Positions 51,815-60,518 of a stretch of 64,000 bases of DNA are shown in pieces. Every line of letters starts with the position of its first letter. The first letter of the stretch is position 1. Where the stretch lies: contig NZ_JAFCJE010000005.1 of the NCBI RefSeq assembly GCF_018131185.1, positions 310,001-374,000 on the forward strand. The letters run 5' to 3'. The position numbers and the translations under genes are program-made. The notes under the pieces were generated by a model. That model ran no database searches. It saw only the letters and a list, made by a program, of their open reading frames with translations, and was not told where the DNA came from. The DNA is from Bradyrhizobium diazoefficiens (lineage in GTDB: Bacteria; Pseudomonadota; Alphaproteobacteria; Rhizobiales; Xanthobacteraceae).

Positions 51815-53229
51815 GTGTGGCTCCCAAGCGCGAAGCTTATGACGTCGTGGTGATCGGTGCCGGGCCCGCGGGCCTGGCGGCCGCCGCGACATCCGCCGAA
51901 GCAGGACTGTCGACGCTGCTGCTCGACGAGAATATCGGCCCCGGCGGCCAGGTGTTCCGTGCCATCGCCTCGACGCCGGTCACCGAGCGCGACCAGCTCG
52001 GCGCCGATTACTGGGCCGGTGCCGATCTCGTGCAGTCGCTGCACGCAAGCAAGGCCGAGGTCATTCATCGTGCCACCGTCTGGAGCCTCGATCGCAATCT
52101 CGATATCGCCGTGTCGATCGGCGGCGCGTCCGCCTTCGTCAAGGCCAAGCGCGTGATCCTCGCGACCGGCGCGCTGGAGCGGCCGTTTCCGATTCCCGGC
52201 TGGACGCTGCCGGGGGTGATGACCGCGGGCGCCGCGCAGACGATGCTGAAATCGTCGGCGCTCGTGCCCGACGGACGCACGGTCATCGCAGGGCAGGGGC
52301 CGCTGCTCTGGCTGCTCGCCGCGCAGATCCTGCGGCTCGGCGGCCGCATCGACCGCATTCTCGACACCACCGAGCGCGGCAATTACTTCGCGGCGCTCCC
52401 GCACGCCTTCGCCTTCCTGACCTCGCCCTATTTCGCCAAGGGTCTCTCGATGATGCGCGAGGTGAAGGCCAAGGTGCAGGTCGTCTCCGGCGTCACCGAA
52501 CTCTCGGCATCCGGTGACGGCCTGCTCGCGAACGTGAGCTATGTCGCCGGCGGCAAGCGCGGAACCATTCCTGCCGATCTGCTGCTGCTGCATCAGGGCG
52601 TCGTGCCCAACGTCAATCTGGCGATGGCGGCAGGCGTCGAGCATCGCTGGGATGAATTGCAACTGTGCTGGTCGCCGGTGCTCGATGCGAGCGGTAATTC
52701 GTCGGTGGCCGGCATCGCGATTGCCGGCGACGGCGCCGGCATCGGTGGCGCCAACGCGGCCGTGGTGCGGGGTCGCATCGCGGCACGCGCGGCGGTGGAG
52801 GCATTGGCGCCCGCGGCCGGCGCGAAGCTACCGTCGCTGGCAACGCTCCGTTCCGATCTCGCCAAGGCCGAGCGCGGCCGCGTCTTCCTCGACACGTTGT
52901 TTCGTCCTTCACCGCAGTTCCGTATTCCCGCAGGCGACACCATCGTCTGCCGCTGCGAGGAGGTCACCGCGAAGGACATTCTCGACGCGGTTGCGATCGG
53001 CGCGACCGGGCCGAACCAGCTCAAGGCCTATCGCCGCACCGGCATGGGTCCGTGCCAGGGCCGGCTCTGCGGTCTCACCGTCACCGAGCTGATGGCGCAG
53101 GCACGCGGCAAGACCCCGCAGGAGATTGGATACTACCGGCTGCGCGCGCCGGTGAAGCCGATCACGCTGGCCGAGCTCGCTGCCGTCCCGAAGAGCGAGG
53201 CCGACGTCAAGGCGGTGGTGCGCGGATGA
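51811..53229 (+). CDS. FAD/NAD(P)-binding oxidoreductase with Bfd-like [2Fe-2S] tail (HcnB type)
   Basis: 472-aa protein. DVVVIGAGPAGLAAAATSAE is the N-terminal FAD motif; the second Rossmann motif is present near LWLLAAQILRLGGRIDRIL. The C-terminal domain has CRCEE (C380, C382) and CQGRLC (C415, C420), a Bfd-like [2Fe-2S] site. This is the HcnB/OoxA/NoxA-type electron-transfer subunit. It lies between the [2Fe-2S] gene and the second DAO gene, overlapping both by 4 nt, as expected of a three-subunit complex. Confidence 0.9.
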   Translation: MSVAPKREAYDVVVIGAGPAGLAAAATSAEAGLSTLLLDENIGPGGQVFRAIASTPVTERDQLGADYWAGADLVQSLHASKAEVIHRATVWSLDRNLDIAVSIGGASAFVKAKRVILATGALERPFPIPGWTLPGVMTAGAAQTMLKSSALVPDGRTVIAGQGPLLWLLAAQILRLGGRIDRILDTTERGNYFAALPHAFAFLTSPYFAKGLSMMREVKAKVQVVSGVTELSASGDGLLANVSYVAGGKRGTIPADLLLLHQGVVPNVNLAMAAGVEHRWDELQLCWSPVLDASGNSSVAGIAIAGDGAGIGGANAAVVRGRIAARAAVEALAPAAGAKLPSLATLRSDLAKAERGRVFLDTLFRPSPQFRIPAGDTIVCRCEEVTAKDILDAVAIGATGPNQLKAYRRTGMGPCQGRLCGLTVTELMAQARGKTPQEIGYYRLRAPVKPITLAELAAVPKSEADVKAVVRG

Positions 53230-54347
53230 CCAGGAACGTGGATGCGATCGTCGTCGGCGGCGGCATCCACGGGTGCTCGACCGCGCTGCATCTGTGCCTT
53301 GCCGGCATGAAGCCGGTGCTGATCGAGAAGGACTATGCCGGCCGTCACGCCTCCGGCGTCAACGCCGGAGGCGTGCGCCAGCTCGCGCGGCACGTCCCCG
53401 AAATTCCACTCTCGATCCGCTCGATGGGGATCTGGGAGAAGATTTCTGATCTCCTCGATGACGATTGCAGCTTTGAGAGCTACGGCCAGGTGCTGGTTGC
53501 GGAGAACGATGAGGAGCTCGCGGTCTGCCGCGCGCGTGTTGCTGAGCTCAATGCACTCGGCTTCACCCATGAAGAGCTGATCGACGCGGCCGAACTGCGT
53601 CGTCTCGTGCCGGCGGTCGCCGAGACCTGTCCCGGCGGCGTGGTCTCGCGCCGCGACGGCGCAGCCAACCCGGCGCAGGCGACGACGGCATTCCGCCGCA
53701 AGGCCGAGCAGCTTGGCGCGACCGTGCGTGAGGGGGTGGCGGCCGGCAATATCCGGTACCGTGACGGCCTCTGGCATGTTGACGTCGGCCCGGACACCTA
53801 CGCCGCGCCGGTGCTGGTCAACGCCGCCGGCGCCTGGGCCGGCAAGATCGCGGCCGCGCTCGGCGAGCCCGTGCCGGTCGAGACCGTCGCGCCGATGCTG
53901 ATGATCACCTCGCGCGTGCCGCACTTCATCGACCCCGTCGTCATCCTTCGCGGTCGAAAATTGTCCTTCAAGCAGTTCAAGAACGGCACCGTGCTGATCG
54001 GCGGCGGCCATCTGGCGACGCCCTATCAGGACCGCAACGAGACGGTGCTGGACTGGAAGAGCCTTGCGATCAGCGCCCGCACCGTGTTCGAGCTCTTTCC
54101 GGTGATGCGCAGCGCGACCATCGTGCGGGCCTGGGCCGGCATCGAGGCGAAGATGAAGGACGATATCCCCGTGTTCGGACCGAGCAGCCGTCACAAGGGC
54201 CTCTATCACCAGTTCGGCTTCTCGCTGCACGGCTTCCAGCTCGGCCCCGGCGCCGGTGCCGTCATGGCGGAGCTGATCGTCAACGGCGGCACCCAGACCC
54301 GCGTCAGCGATCTCGGCATCGACCGCTTCCATCCCACGACGCTCTAA
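53226..54347 (+). CDS. FAD-dependent oxidoreductase (DAO family), second copy (HcnC type)
   Basis: 373-aa DAO-type flavoprotein: DAIVVGGGIHGCSTALHLCLAG, then HASGVNAGGVRQLARH and the C-terminal VRAWAGIEAKMKDDIPVFG. Next to the HcnA/HcnB-like genes it should be the catalytic subunit of a membrane-linked dehydrogenase for an amino, imino acid or opine. Its ATG overlaps the HcnB-like stop. Cyanide production (HcnABC) cannot be excluded but the importer and RidA favour catabolism. Confidence 0.9.
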   Translation: MTRNVDAIVVGGGIHGCSTALHLCLAGMKPVLIEKDYAGRHASGVNAGGVRQLARHVPEIPLSIRSMGIWEKISDLLDDDCSFESYGQVLVAENDEELAVCRARVAELNALGFTHEELIDAAELRRLVPAVAETCPGGVVSRRDGAANPAQATTAFRRKAEQLGATVREGVAAGNIRYRDGLWHVDVGPDTYAAPVLVNAAGAWAGKIAAALGEPVPVETVAPMLMITSRVPHFIDPVVILRGRKLSFKQFKNGTVLIGGGHLATPYQDRNETVLDWKSLAISARTVFELFPVMRSATIVRAWAGIEAKMKDDIPVFGPSSRHKGLYHQFGFSLHGFQLGPGAGAVMAELIVNGGTQTRVSDLGIDRFHPTTL

Positions 54348-54362
54348 CAACACGAGGACATC

Positions 54363-54710
54363 ATGAGCATTACCCGCAGCATCCGCACGCCGATCATGCA
54401 CCGCGCCGTCGAGGCCAATGGCTTCGTCTTCCTCGGTGGCACCATCGCCGACGACACCTCGGTCTCGATGGGCGATCAGACCCGCAACATCCTTGGCAAG
54501 ATCGCCGGCTATCTGAAGGAAGCGGGAACCGACAAGAGCCGCGTCGTCAGCGCCTCGATCTTCGTCACGGACCTCTCCAAGAAGAAGGAGATGGATGCCG
54601 CCTGGACCGAATTCTTCGGCGACAATCTGCCGACCCGCGCCACCGTGGGCGTTGCCGACCTCGGCGGCGGTGCTCTGATCGAGGTGGTGGTGACAGCGCT
54701 GAAGGGTTGA
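54363..54710 (+). CDS. RidA family protein (reactive imine deaminase)
   Basis: 115-aa homotrimeric hydrolase that converts enamine/imine intermediates to keto acids. The family fold shows in SRVVSASIFVTDLSKKKEMD and PTRATVGVADLGGGALIEV, which contains the conserved Arg. It starts 16 nt after the second DAO gene; flavin oxidases release imines, so its presence in the operon is mechanistically sensible. Confidence 0.93.
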   Translation: MSITRSIRTPIMHRAVEANGFVFLGGTIADDTSVSMGDQTRNILGKIAGYLKEAGTDKSRVVSASIFVTDLSKKKEMDAAWTEFFGDNLPTRATVGVADLGGGALIEVVVTALKG

Positions 54711-54724
54711 TCGCAGGCCTATCG

Positions 54725-54752
54725 ACGACAGCGCCTTCCGCGGCGCTGTCGT
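54725..54752 (+). terminator. stem-loop at the end of the catabolic operon
   Basis: A perfect 11-bp stem ACGACAGCGCC/GGCGCTGTCGT lies 15 nt after the ridA stop. No T tract follows, so it may end transcription weakly or with Rho, or protect the mRNA end. Confidence 0.5.
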
Positions 54753-54825
54753 TCCCTCGAACCGCGGCTTGATCTTGCCCATTTGCGGGACTAGTTAGAG
54801 ACCTCTCAATCAGGAACTTCGCAGC

Positions 54826-54881
54826 CATGGATTTCACCCCGACCGCAACGCCCATCCGCCTTGCTCACGGGGAAATCCATG
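54826..54881 (+). promoter_or_regulatory. candidate translational attenuator of the ABC-F gene
   Basis: CATGGATTTC (54826-54835) is exactly complementary to GAAATCCATG (54872-54881), which contains the start codon of the ABC-F gene; with a small bulge the pairing extends through CACCCC/GGGG, the ribosome-binding site. A small frame starting at ATG 54827 (MDFTPTATPIRL..., 32 codons) overlaps the ABC-F start, and AGGA lies 13 nt before it. The hairpin would hide the ABC-F start until ribosomes on the leader open it. This is inference. Confidence 0.4.
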
Positions 54882-56492
54882 CCTGCCTCGATCATCCTGT
54901 CGAACCTCTCGCTGTCCACGCCTGACGGCCGTTCACTTCTTTCCGGCATCGATCTGACATTTGCGGCCGAGCGCACGGGGCTCGTCGGCCGCAACGGCGT
55001 CGGCAAGACGACGCTGCTTGCGTCGATCTTGGGGGAGCACGTTCCCCAGTCCGGCGGCGTTCTGATCGATGGCACCATCGGCCTGCTGCGCCAGGACGTG
55101 CAGCCGCGTGCAGATAGCACGGTGGCTGATCTGTTCGGTGTGCGCCACGCCCTGGAGCTGATGCGCCGTGCGGAGCGGGGCGAGGCCTCCGCTGACGACA
55201 TCGCCGCGATCGACTGGACGCTCGAAGCGCGGCTTCAGGCCGCGCTGGCACGCCTCGGCTCCGATCCGTCGCCCGAGACGCAGCTCTCGCGCCTGTCCGG
55301 CGGCCAGATCACGCGCGTCCGTCTCGCCGCGCTGGTGTTTGCCGAGCCCGACTTCCTGCTGCTGGACGAGCCCACCAACAATCTCGACCGGGACGGACGC
55401 AAGGCGGTGGCCGATCTCCTCGCCGCCTGGCGCGGCGGCGCGATCGTCGTCAGCCATGATCGGGATCTGCTCGAAACCATGGATGCGATCGTCGAGCTGA
55501 CGTCGCTGGGCGCAACCCGATACGGCGGCAATTGGAGCCGATACCGCGAGCAGAAGGCAATCGAGCTCGCTTCCGTCAGGCACGATCTCGCGCACGCCGA
55601 GCGGCGCCTGTCCGAGATCGAGGGCAAAGCCCATGAGGCCGCCGAGCGGAAACAACGCAAGGACAGCGGCGGGAAGAAGAAGCGCGCCAAGGGCGACATG
55701 CCGCGCATCCTGGCCGGCGCGCGCAAGGACCGCAGCGAGGACAGCGGCGGAAAGAGCGCGCAGATCGCCGAGCGGCGGCGTGCGGAAGCGCGCGAGGCCG
55801 TCGACACGGCGCGCCGCCGCATCGAGGTTCTTCAGCCGCTGTCGGTGAAGTTGCCGGCGACTGGTCTGCCGGCGGGCAGGGAGGTGGCTTGGCTCGACGG
55901 CGTCACTGCCGGCTATCGGCCGGAGCAGCCGGTCTTGCGTGATCTGTCGTTCACGATCGTCGGTCCAGAGCGCGTCGCGTTTGTCGGGCCCAATGGCTCG
56001 GGCAAGACGACGTTGCTGAAACTCATTGCCGGCGAGTTGCGCCCGTTCTCGGGCACCGTCCGGGTCAGATCCGACTTCGCGCTGTTCGATCAGAGAGTGA
56101 GCCTCCTCGATCCCGCCCTATCGATCCTGGAGAACTTCGGCCGCCTCAATCCAGCGGCGGGCGCGAATGCGTGCCATGCCGCGCTGGCCCGGTTCATGTT
56201 TCGCGCCGATGCAGCGCTGCAAATCGTCGGCAGCCTGAGCGGCGGGCAAACGTTCCGTGCGGGGCTTGCCTGCGTGCTGGGCGGGACGAGGCCGCCATCC
56301 CTGCTGATCCTGGACGAGCCGACCAATCATCTCGACATCGAGTCGATCGAGGCCGTCGAAGCTGGGCTGAGAGCCTATGATGGCGCATTGCTCGTCGTCA
56401 GCCACGACGAGGCATTCCTGCAGGCAATTGAAATCACACGACGGCTCGATCTTGCGACCATGAGGTCGCACGCCAATGGTGGGATCGTGTGA
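54879..56492 (+). CDS. ABC-F family ATP-binding protein
   Basis: 537-aa protein with two ABC ATPase domains and no membrane helices, so a ribosome-acting ABC-F rather than a transporter. Domain 1 has Walker A GRNGVGKTT, signature LSGGQITRVRLA and DEPTNNLDRDG; domain 2 has GPNGSGKTT, LSGGQTFRAGLACVL and DEPTNHLDIES. A charged linker with a KKKR-rich segment (about 240-330) lies between. Members rescue stalled ribosomes or give antibiotic resistance; this branch (Uup/YheS-like or ARE) cannot be fixed by eye. The start at 54879 is preceded by GGGG. Confidence 0.92.
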   Translation: MPASIILSNLSLSTPDGRSLLSGIDLTFAAERTGLVGRNGVGKTTLLASILGEHVPQSGGVLIDGTIGLLRQDVQPRADSTVADLFGVRHALELMRRAERGEASADDIAAIDWTLEARLQAALARLGSDPSPETQLSRLSGGQITRVRLAALVFAEPDFLLLDEPTNNLDRDGRKAVADLLAAWRGGAIVVSHDRDLLETMDAIVELTSLGATRYGGNWSRYREQKAIELASVRHDLAHAERRLSEIEGKAHEAAERKQRKDSGGKKKRAKGDMPRILAGARKDRSEDSGGKSAQIAERRRAEAREAVDTARRRIEVLQPLSVKLPATGLPAGREVAWLDGVTAGYRPEQPVLRDLSFTIVGPERVAFVGPNGSGKTTLLKLIAGELRPFSGTVRVRSDFALFDQRVSLLDPALSILENFGRLNPAAGANACHAALARFMFRADAALQIVGSLSGGQTFRAGLACVLGGTRPPSLLILDEPTNHLDIESIEAVEAGLRAYDGALLVVSHDEAFLQAIEITRRLDLATMRSHANGGIV

Positions 56493-56527
56493 TCCCACCG
56501 CCCGGTCAAAATGTGGCGAAGATCTTC

Positions 56528-56561
56528 AAAAGCCCGACGCCCTGCCCCCAGCGCGTCGGGC
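56528..56561 (-). terminator. candidate terminator downstream of dctA
   Basis: A GCCCGACGC/GCGTCGGGC stem (9 bp, 12-nt loop) is followed on the minus strand by TTTTG. It lies 116 nt beyond the dctA stop, between the convergent ABC-F and dctA genes. Confidence 0.5.
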
Positions 56562-56676
56562 GGAAAAACTGAGTATCAATCCGTGATCCCAACGTCGCTG
56601 TTGTGACTCGCGCCGCATCAATTTGCTACTCCGGGATACTACCGCATCGGAAGCGGACGGTGCCCGACATGTGCAA

Positions 56677-58011
56677 CTACGAGGATCCGCCCCCGCCGGG
56701 CTCCAGGGCTTCGCCCATCTCCAGCGGGTGGGCCATGGTCTCGTGCAGCGCGTCGCGGTCGAGCTCACCCTCGGAGATGCTGATAACGACGCAGGCGACG
56801 CCGTTGCCGATCAGATTGGTGAGGGCACGGCACTCGCTCATGAACTTGTCGATGCCGACCAGGATCGCAATCGACTGGATCGGGATGTCGGGCACGATCG
56901 AGAGCGTCGCGGCGAGCGTGATGAAGCCGGCGCCGGTGACTCCGGAAGCGCCCTTCGAGGTGATCATGGCGATGCCGAGGATGCCCAGCTCCTGCCAGAT
57001 GGTCAGATGGGTGTTGGTGGCCTGCGCCAAAAAAAGCGTCGCCAGCGTCATGTAGATGTTGGTGCCGTCGAGGTTGAAGCTGTAGCCGGTCGGGATGACG
57101 AGGCCGACCACCGAGCGCGAGGCGCCAAGATGCTCCATCTTCTGGATCATCTGCGGCAGCACCGTCTCGGAGGACGAGGTGCCGAGCACGATCAGCAGCT
57201 CGTCCTTGATGTAGGCGATGAAGCGCAGGATCGAGAAGCCGGCGAGCCGGGCGATCGCGCCCAGCACGATCAGCACGAACAGCATGCTGGTGAGATAGAA
57301 CGTGCCGATCAGGGCCGCGAGGTTGAGCAGCGAGCCGAGGCCGTAGGCGCCGACGGTGAACGCCATCGCACCGAAAGCGCCGATCGGGGCCACGCGCACG
57401 ATGATGCGGATGATGCCGAAGAACATCTTCGCGGCCTTGTCGATCGCGTCCGCAATGGGTTCGCCGGCCTTGCCGAGAAAGGCGATGGCGAAGCCCGAGA
57501 GGATCGAGATCAACAGCACCTGCAGGAGATCGCCCCGCGCGATCGCGCCCAGATAGCTGTCGGGAATGATCGCCATCAGATGGGCGACGATGCCTTCTTC
57601 GTGGGCCTTGGTGACGTAGGTCGCCACCGATTTCGGATCGATCGTGGCGGGATCGATGTTGAAGCCGCGCCCGGGCTGGAGAACCTCGCCGACCAGGAGG
57701 CCGACCGCGAGCGCGACGGTCGAGACCGTCTCGAAATAGATCAGCGACTTCAGCCCGACCCGGCCGACGCGCTTGAGGTCGCCCATCGAAGAAATGCCGT
57801 GCACCACGGTGCAGAAGATCACCGGCGCGATCATCATCTTGATCAGCGCGATGAAGCCGTCGCCGAGCGGTTTCAGGGCCTTGCCGAGATCGGGATAGAG
57901 GTAGCCGATGAGCACGCCGAGCGCGATCGCGACCAGGACCTGGATGTAGAGGATCTTGTACCAGGGTTGATGCCGGCGCTGGATGGCTGGCTGGATCGCG
58001 ACTTGTGACAT
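56677..58011 (-). CDS. dctA: C4-dicarboxylate transport protein DctA
   Basis: 444-aa DAACS-family (glutamate/dicarboxylate:cation) symporter for succinate, malate and fumarate. Motifs are ILYIQVLVAIALGVLIGY, the SSSE loop (GTSSSETVLPQM) and GYSFNLDGTNIYMTLAT. The start at 58011 (MSQVAIQPAIQRRHQPWYK) gives the usual length; longer frames enter the divergent spacer. In rhizobia DctA feeds bacteroids. The usual dctBD regulators are not adjacent. Confidence 0.94.
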   Translation of the reverse strand: MSQVAIQPAIQRRHQPWYKILYIQVLVAIALGVLIGYLYPDLGKALKPLGDGFIALIKMMIAPVIFCTVVHGISSMGDLKRVGRVGLKSLIYFETVSTVALAVGLLVGEVLQPGRGFNIDPATIDPKSVATYVTKAHEEGIVAHLMAIIPDSYLGAIARGDLLQVLLISILSGFAIAFLGKAGEPIADAIDKAAKMFFGIIRIIVRVAPIGAFGAMAFTVGAYGLGSLLNLAALIGTFYLTSMLFVLIVLGAIARLAGFSILRFIAYIKDELLIVLGTSSSETVLPQMIQKMEHLGASRSVVGLVIPTGYSFNLDGTNIYMTLATLFLAQATNTHLTIWQELGILGIAMITSKGASGVTGAGFITLAATLSIVPDIPIQSIAILVGIDKFMSECRALTNLIGNGVACVVISISEGELDRDALHETMAHPLEMGEALEPGGGGSS

Positions 58012-58152
58012 AGAATGTGCCCCGGACCGCATTGATCTTGCGGGATTTGGATCGTGCTCGATCCGCACCATGTGACGGCCGCCGCAGAAGTGACAATCAC
58101 ATTTTTGTCGGATCGCACGAAGATCGATCATTGCATCGACATTGGGGGGAAC

Positions 58153-59463
58153 ATGGCGACTGCAACCAGCTCCGACCAAGGCTATTTTCCCCGCTGGAAG
58201 CTCAAGACCTCGGGCGTGATCATGCCGGAGGAGCGGCTGTCATGGGGGCAGACCGCGGTGTCCGGCTTCCAGCATTGCGTCGCGATGTCGGGCTCGACGA
58301 TCATCGCGCCGCTGCTGATGGGGTTCGATCCCAATGTTGCAGTCCTGTTCTCCGGCATCGGAACGCTGATCTTCTTCGTCATCGTCGCCGGGCGCGTGCC
58401 AAGCTATCTGGGCTCGAGCTTCGCGTTCATCGCCGTCGTCATCGCCGCGACCGGGTATGCCGGGCAGGGCCCGAACCCGAATTTGTCGGTTGCGCTCGGC
58501 GGCATCGTCGGCGCCGGGGTCCTGTACGGCTTGATCGCGCTGATCGTGATGTGGTCGGGGGTCGGCTGGGTCGAGAGACTGCTGCCGCCGGCCGTCACCG
58601 GCGCCGTGGTCGCCGCGATCGGCCTCAACCTCGCGCCCGTGGCGGTCAAGGCGGTGAGCGCCAATGGGTTCGACACTGGAATCGGGCTCGCGACCGTTCT
58701 GATCATCGGCGTGGTTGCCGTGGCGGCGCCAGGGCTGTGGCGCCGGCTGCCGATCATCCTCGGCGCGATCGGCGGATATCTTTTGTATTTGCTGCTCGCG
58801 AATGGTCTCGGATTCGGCAAGCCGATCGACTTCGCGCAACTGGCGGCCGCGCCGTGGTTCGGGCTGCCGAACTTCACCACGCCGACGTTCCAGGCCGATG
58901 CGATCTTCCTGATCGCGCCGGTTGCAGTCATTCTCGTCGCCGAAAACCTCGGTCACATCAAGGCTGTCGCCGCCATGACGGGCCGGAGCCTCGATGCCTA
59001 TCTCGGCCGCGCCCTGTTCGCCGACAGCCTCGCCACCATCGTGGCGGCCTGCGGCGGCGGCACCGGCGTGACCACCTATGCCGAGAATATCGGCGTGATG
59101 GCGGCGACGAAGGTCTATTCGACGCTGTTGTTTGCCTTCGCCGCCATCGTATCGATCCTGCTCGGCTTCTCGCCGAAATTCGGCACGCTGATCCTGTCGA
59201 TCCCGGGGCCCGTCATCGGCGGCCTCTCGATCGTGCTGTTCGGCCTGATTGCGGCGATGGCGGGCCGTATCTGGGTCGAGAACAAGGTCGATTTTGCAGA
59301 TCCCGCGAACCTGATCACCGTCGCGGTGGCGCTCACCGCAGGCGCCGGCGATCTCACACTGAAATTCGGCGCGTTCACGATTGGCGGAATCGGCACCGCA
59401 ACCTTCGGCGCCATCATCATGTACCAGATCCTGACCTTGACCCGAGCCCGGCACGCTGGCTGA
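58153..59463 (+). CDS. NCS2-family nucleobase permease (uracil/xanthine type)
   Basis: 436-aa inner-membrane permease with about 12-14 helices. The NCS2 core is visible: FQHCVAMSGSTIIAPLLMG (first half), GTGVTTYAENIGVMAATKVYS (conserved E in the substrate site) and the C-terminal helices. The sequence resembles UraA/RutG pyrimidine permeases more than xanthine permeases, but this is by eye. The start at 58153 follows GGGGGGA. It is transcribed divergently from dctA. Confidence 0.9.
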   Translation: MATATSSDQGYFPRWKLKTSGVIMPEERLSWGQTAVSGFQHCVAMSGSTIIAPLLMGFDPNVAVLFSGIGTLIFFVIVAGRVPSYLGSSFAFIAVVIAATGYAGQGPNPNLSVALGGIVGAGVLYGLIALIVMWSGVGWVERLLPPAVTGAVVAAIGLNLAPVAVKAVSANGFDTGIGLATVLIIGVVAVAAPGLWRRLPIILGAIGGYLLYLLLANGLGFGKPIDFAQLAAAPWFGLPNFTTPTFQADAIFLIAPVAVILVAENLGHIKAVAAMTGRSLDAYLGRALFADSLATIVAACGGGTGVTTYAENIGVMAATKVYSTLLFAFAAIVSILLGFSPKFGTLILSIPGPVIGGLSIVLFGLIAAMAGRIWVENKVDFADPANLITVAVALTAGAGDLTLKFGAFTIGGIGTATFGAIIMYQILTLTRARHAG

Positions 59464-59536
59464 AGTACAGCAATGCGCTGAGGGATGGAACAAAGCGCCG
59501 GGTTCCGTCGATGATCAGCATCCCCGGAGATCACTC

Positions 59537-60373
59537 ATGCCACAAACCGATCGCCCAAGCGTCTTTCCCTCGCGCCTCGTCGGCCAATACGCGCTGGTGA
59601 CCGGCGCCTCGCAAGGCATTGGCCGTGCGGTCGCCGTCCGGCTTGCCCAGGAAGGCGCGACCGTCGCCATCAATTATTTCGAGCACGAGGAGCGGGCCGA
59701 GGAGACGCGCGCGCTCGCGCAGGCCGCTTCGCGCGATCGCGGTCACGGCGAGCCCGAACATTGCATCGTCAAGGCCAATGTCGGCAACGAGCAGGACATC
59801 GCCGCGATGTTCGAAACGATCCTTGCGCGCTGGAAGCGCCTCGATTGTCTCGTCAACAACGCCGGCTTCCAGAAGGAATCGCCGAGCGAGGCGCTCGACA
59901 TCGAAACCTATCGCCGCATCATCGACGTCAACCTGAACGGCGCCGTGCTCTGCGCGCAGAAGGCACTCGCGCACTTCGTCAAGCGCGGCGGAGGCGGCAG
60001 CATCATCAACTGCTCGAGCGTGCATCAGACCATCCCCAAGCCTGGCTATCTCGCTTATTCCATCAGCAAGGGCGGCATGGCCAATCTGACGCGCACTCTC
60101 GCGCTCGAATTCGCCGGCCAAGGCATCCGCGTCAATGCGGTTGGTCCCGGCGCGATCGACACGCCGATAAACGCGGCCTGGACGGGAGATCCCGAGAAGC
60201 GTGGCGTCGTCACCTCCCACATTCCCATGGGACGCGTGGGCACGCCGGAAGAGATCGCCGCCGTGTTCGCTTTCCTCGCCTCGGACGACGCCAGCTACAT
60301 CACCGGTCAGACCCTCTATGCCTGCGGAGGCTTGACGCTGTTTCCCGAATTCCGGGAGAATTGGGCGAGTTGA
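59537..60373 (+). CDS. SDR family oxidoreductase (glucose 1-dehydrogenase-like)
   Basis: 278-aa Rossmann-fold dehydrogenase. TGASQGIGRAVAVRLA binds the cofactor, NNAGF follows, and the catalytic Ser and YSISKGG are present; the C-terminus DDASYITGQTLYACGGLTL is typical. The closest well-known groups are glucose 1-dehydrogenase and 3-oxoacyl-ACP reductase; the substrate cannot be read. It starts 73 nt after the permease gene. Confidence 0.9.
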   Translation: MPQTDRPSVFPSRLVGQYALVTGASQGIGRAVAVRLAQEGATVAINYFEHEERAEETRALAQAASRDRGHGEPEHCIVKANVGNEQDIAAMFETILARWKRLDCLVNNAGFQKESPSEALDIETYRRIIDVNLNGAVLCAQKALAHFVKRGGGGSIINCSSVHQTIPKPGYLAYSISKGGMANLTRTLALEFAGQGIRVNAVGPGAIDTPINAAWTGDPEKRGVVTSHIPMGRVGTPEEIAAVFAFLASDDASYITGQTLYACGGLTLFPEFRENWAS

Positions 60374-60518
60374 ACGTCCGCTTCGGCCGCCCCATGCCTC
60401 GTGAGGATCATGCCTCGTGAGGCTAGAGGGCAGGCCGAGTTGGGCGTCTGCGGCGCTGTGTGCTATCGACCGTGGACGACGCTGCCGCTATTGGCAGTCG
60501 CCGACACGTGAAGGGCTC

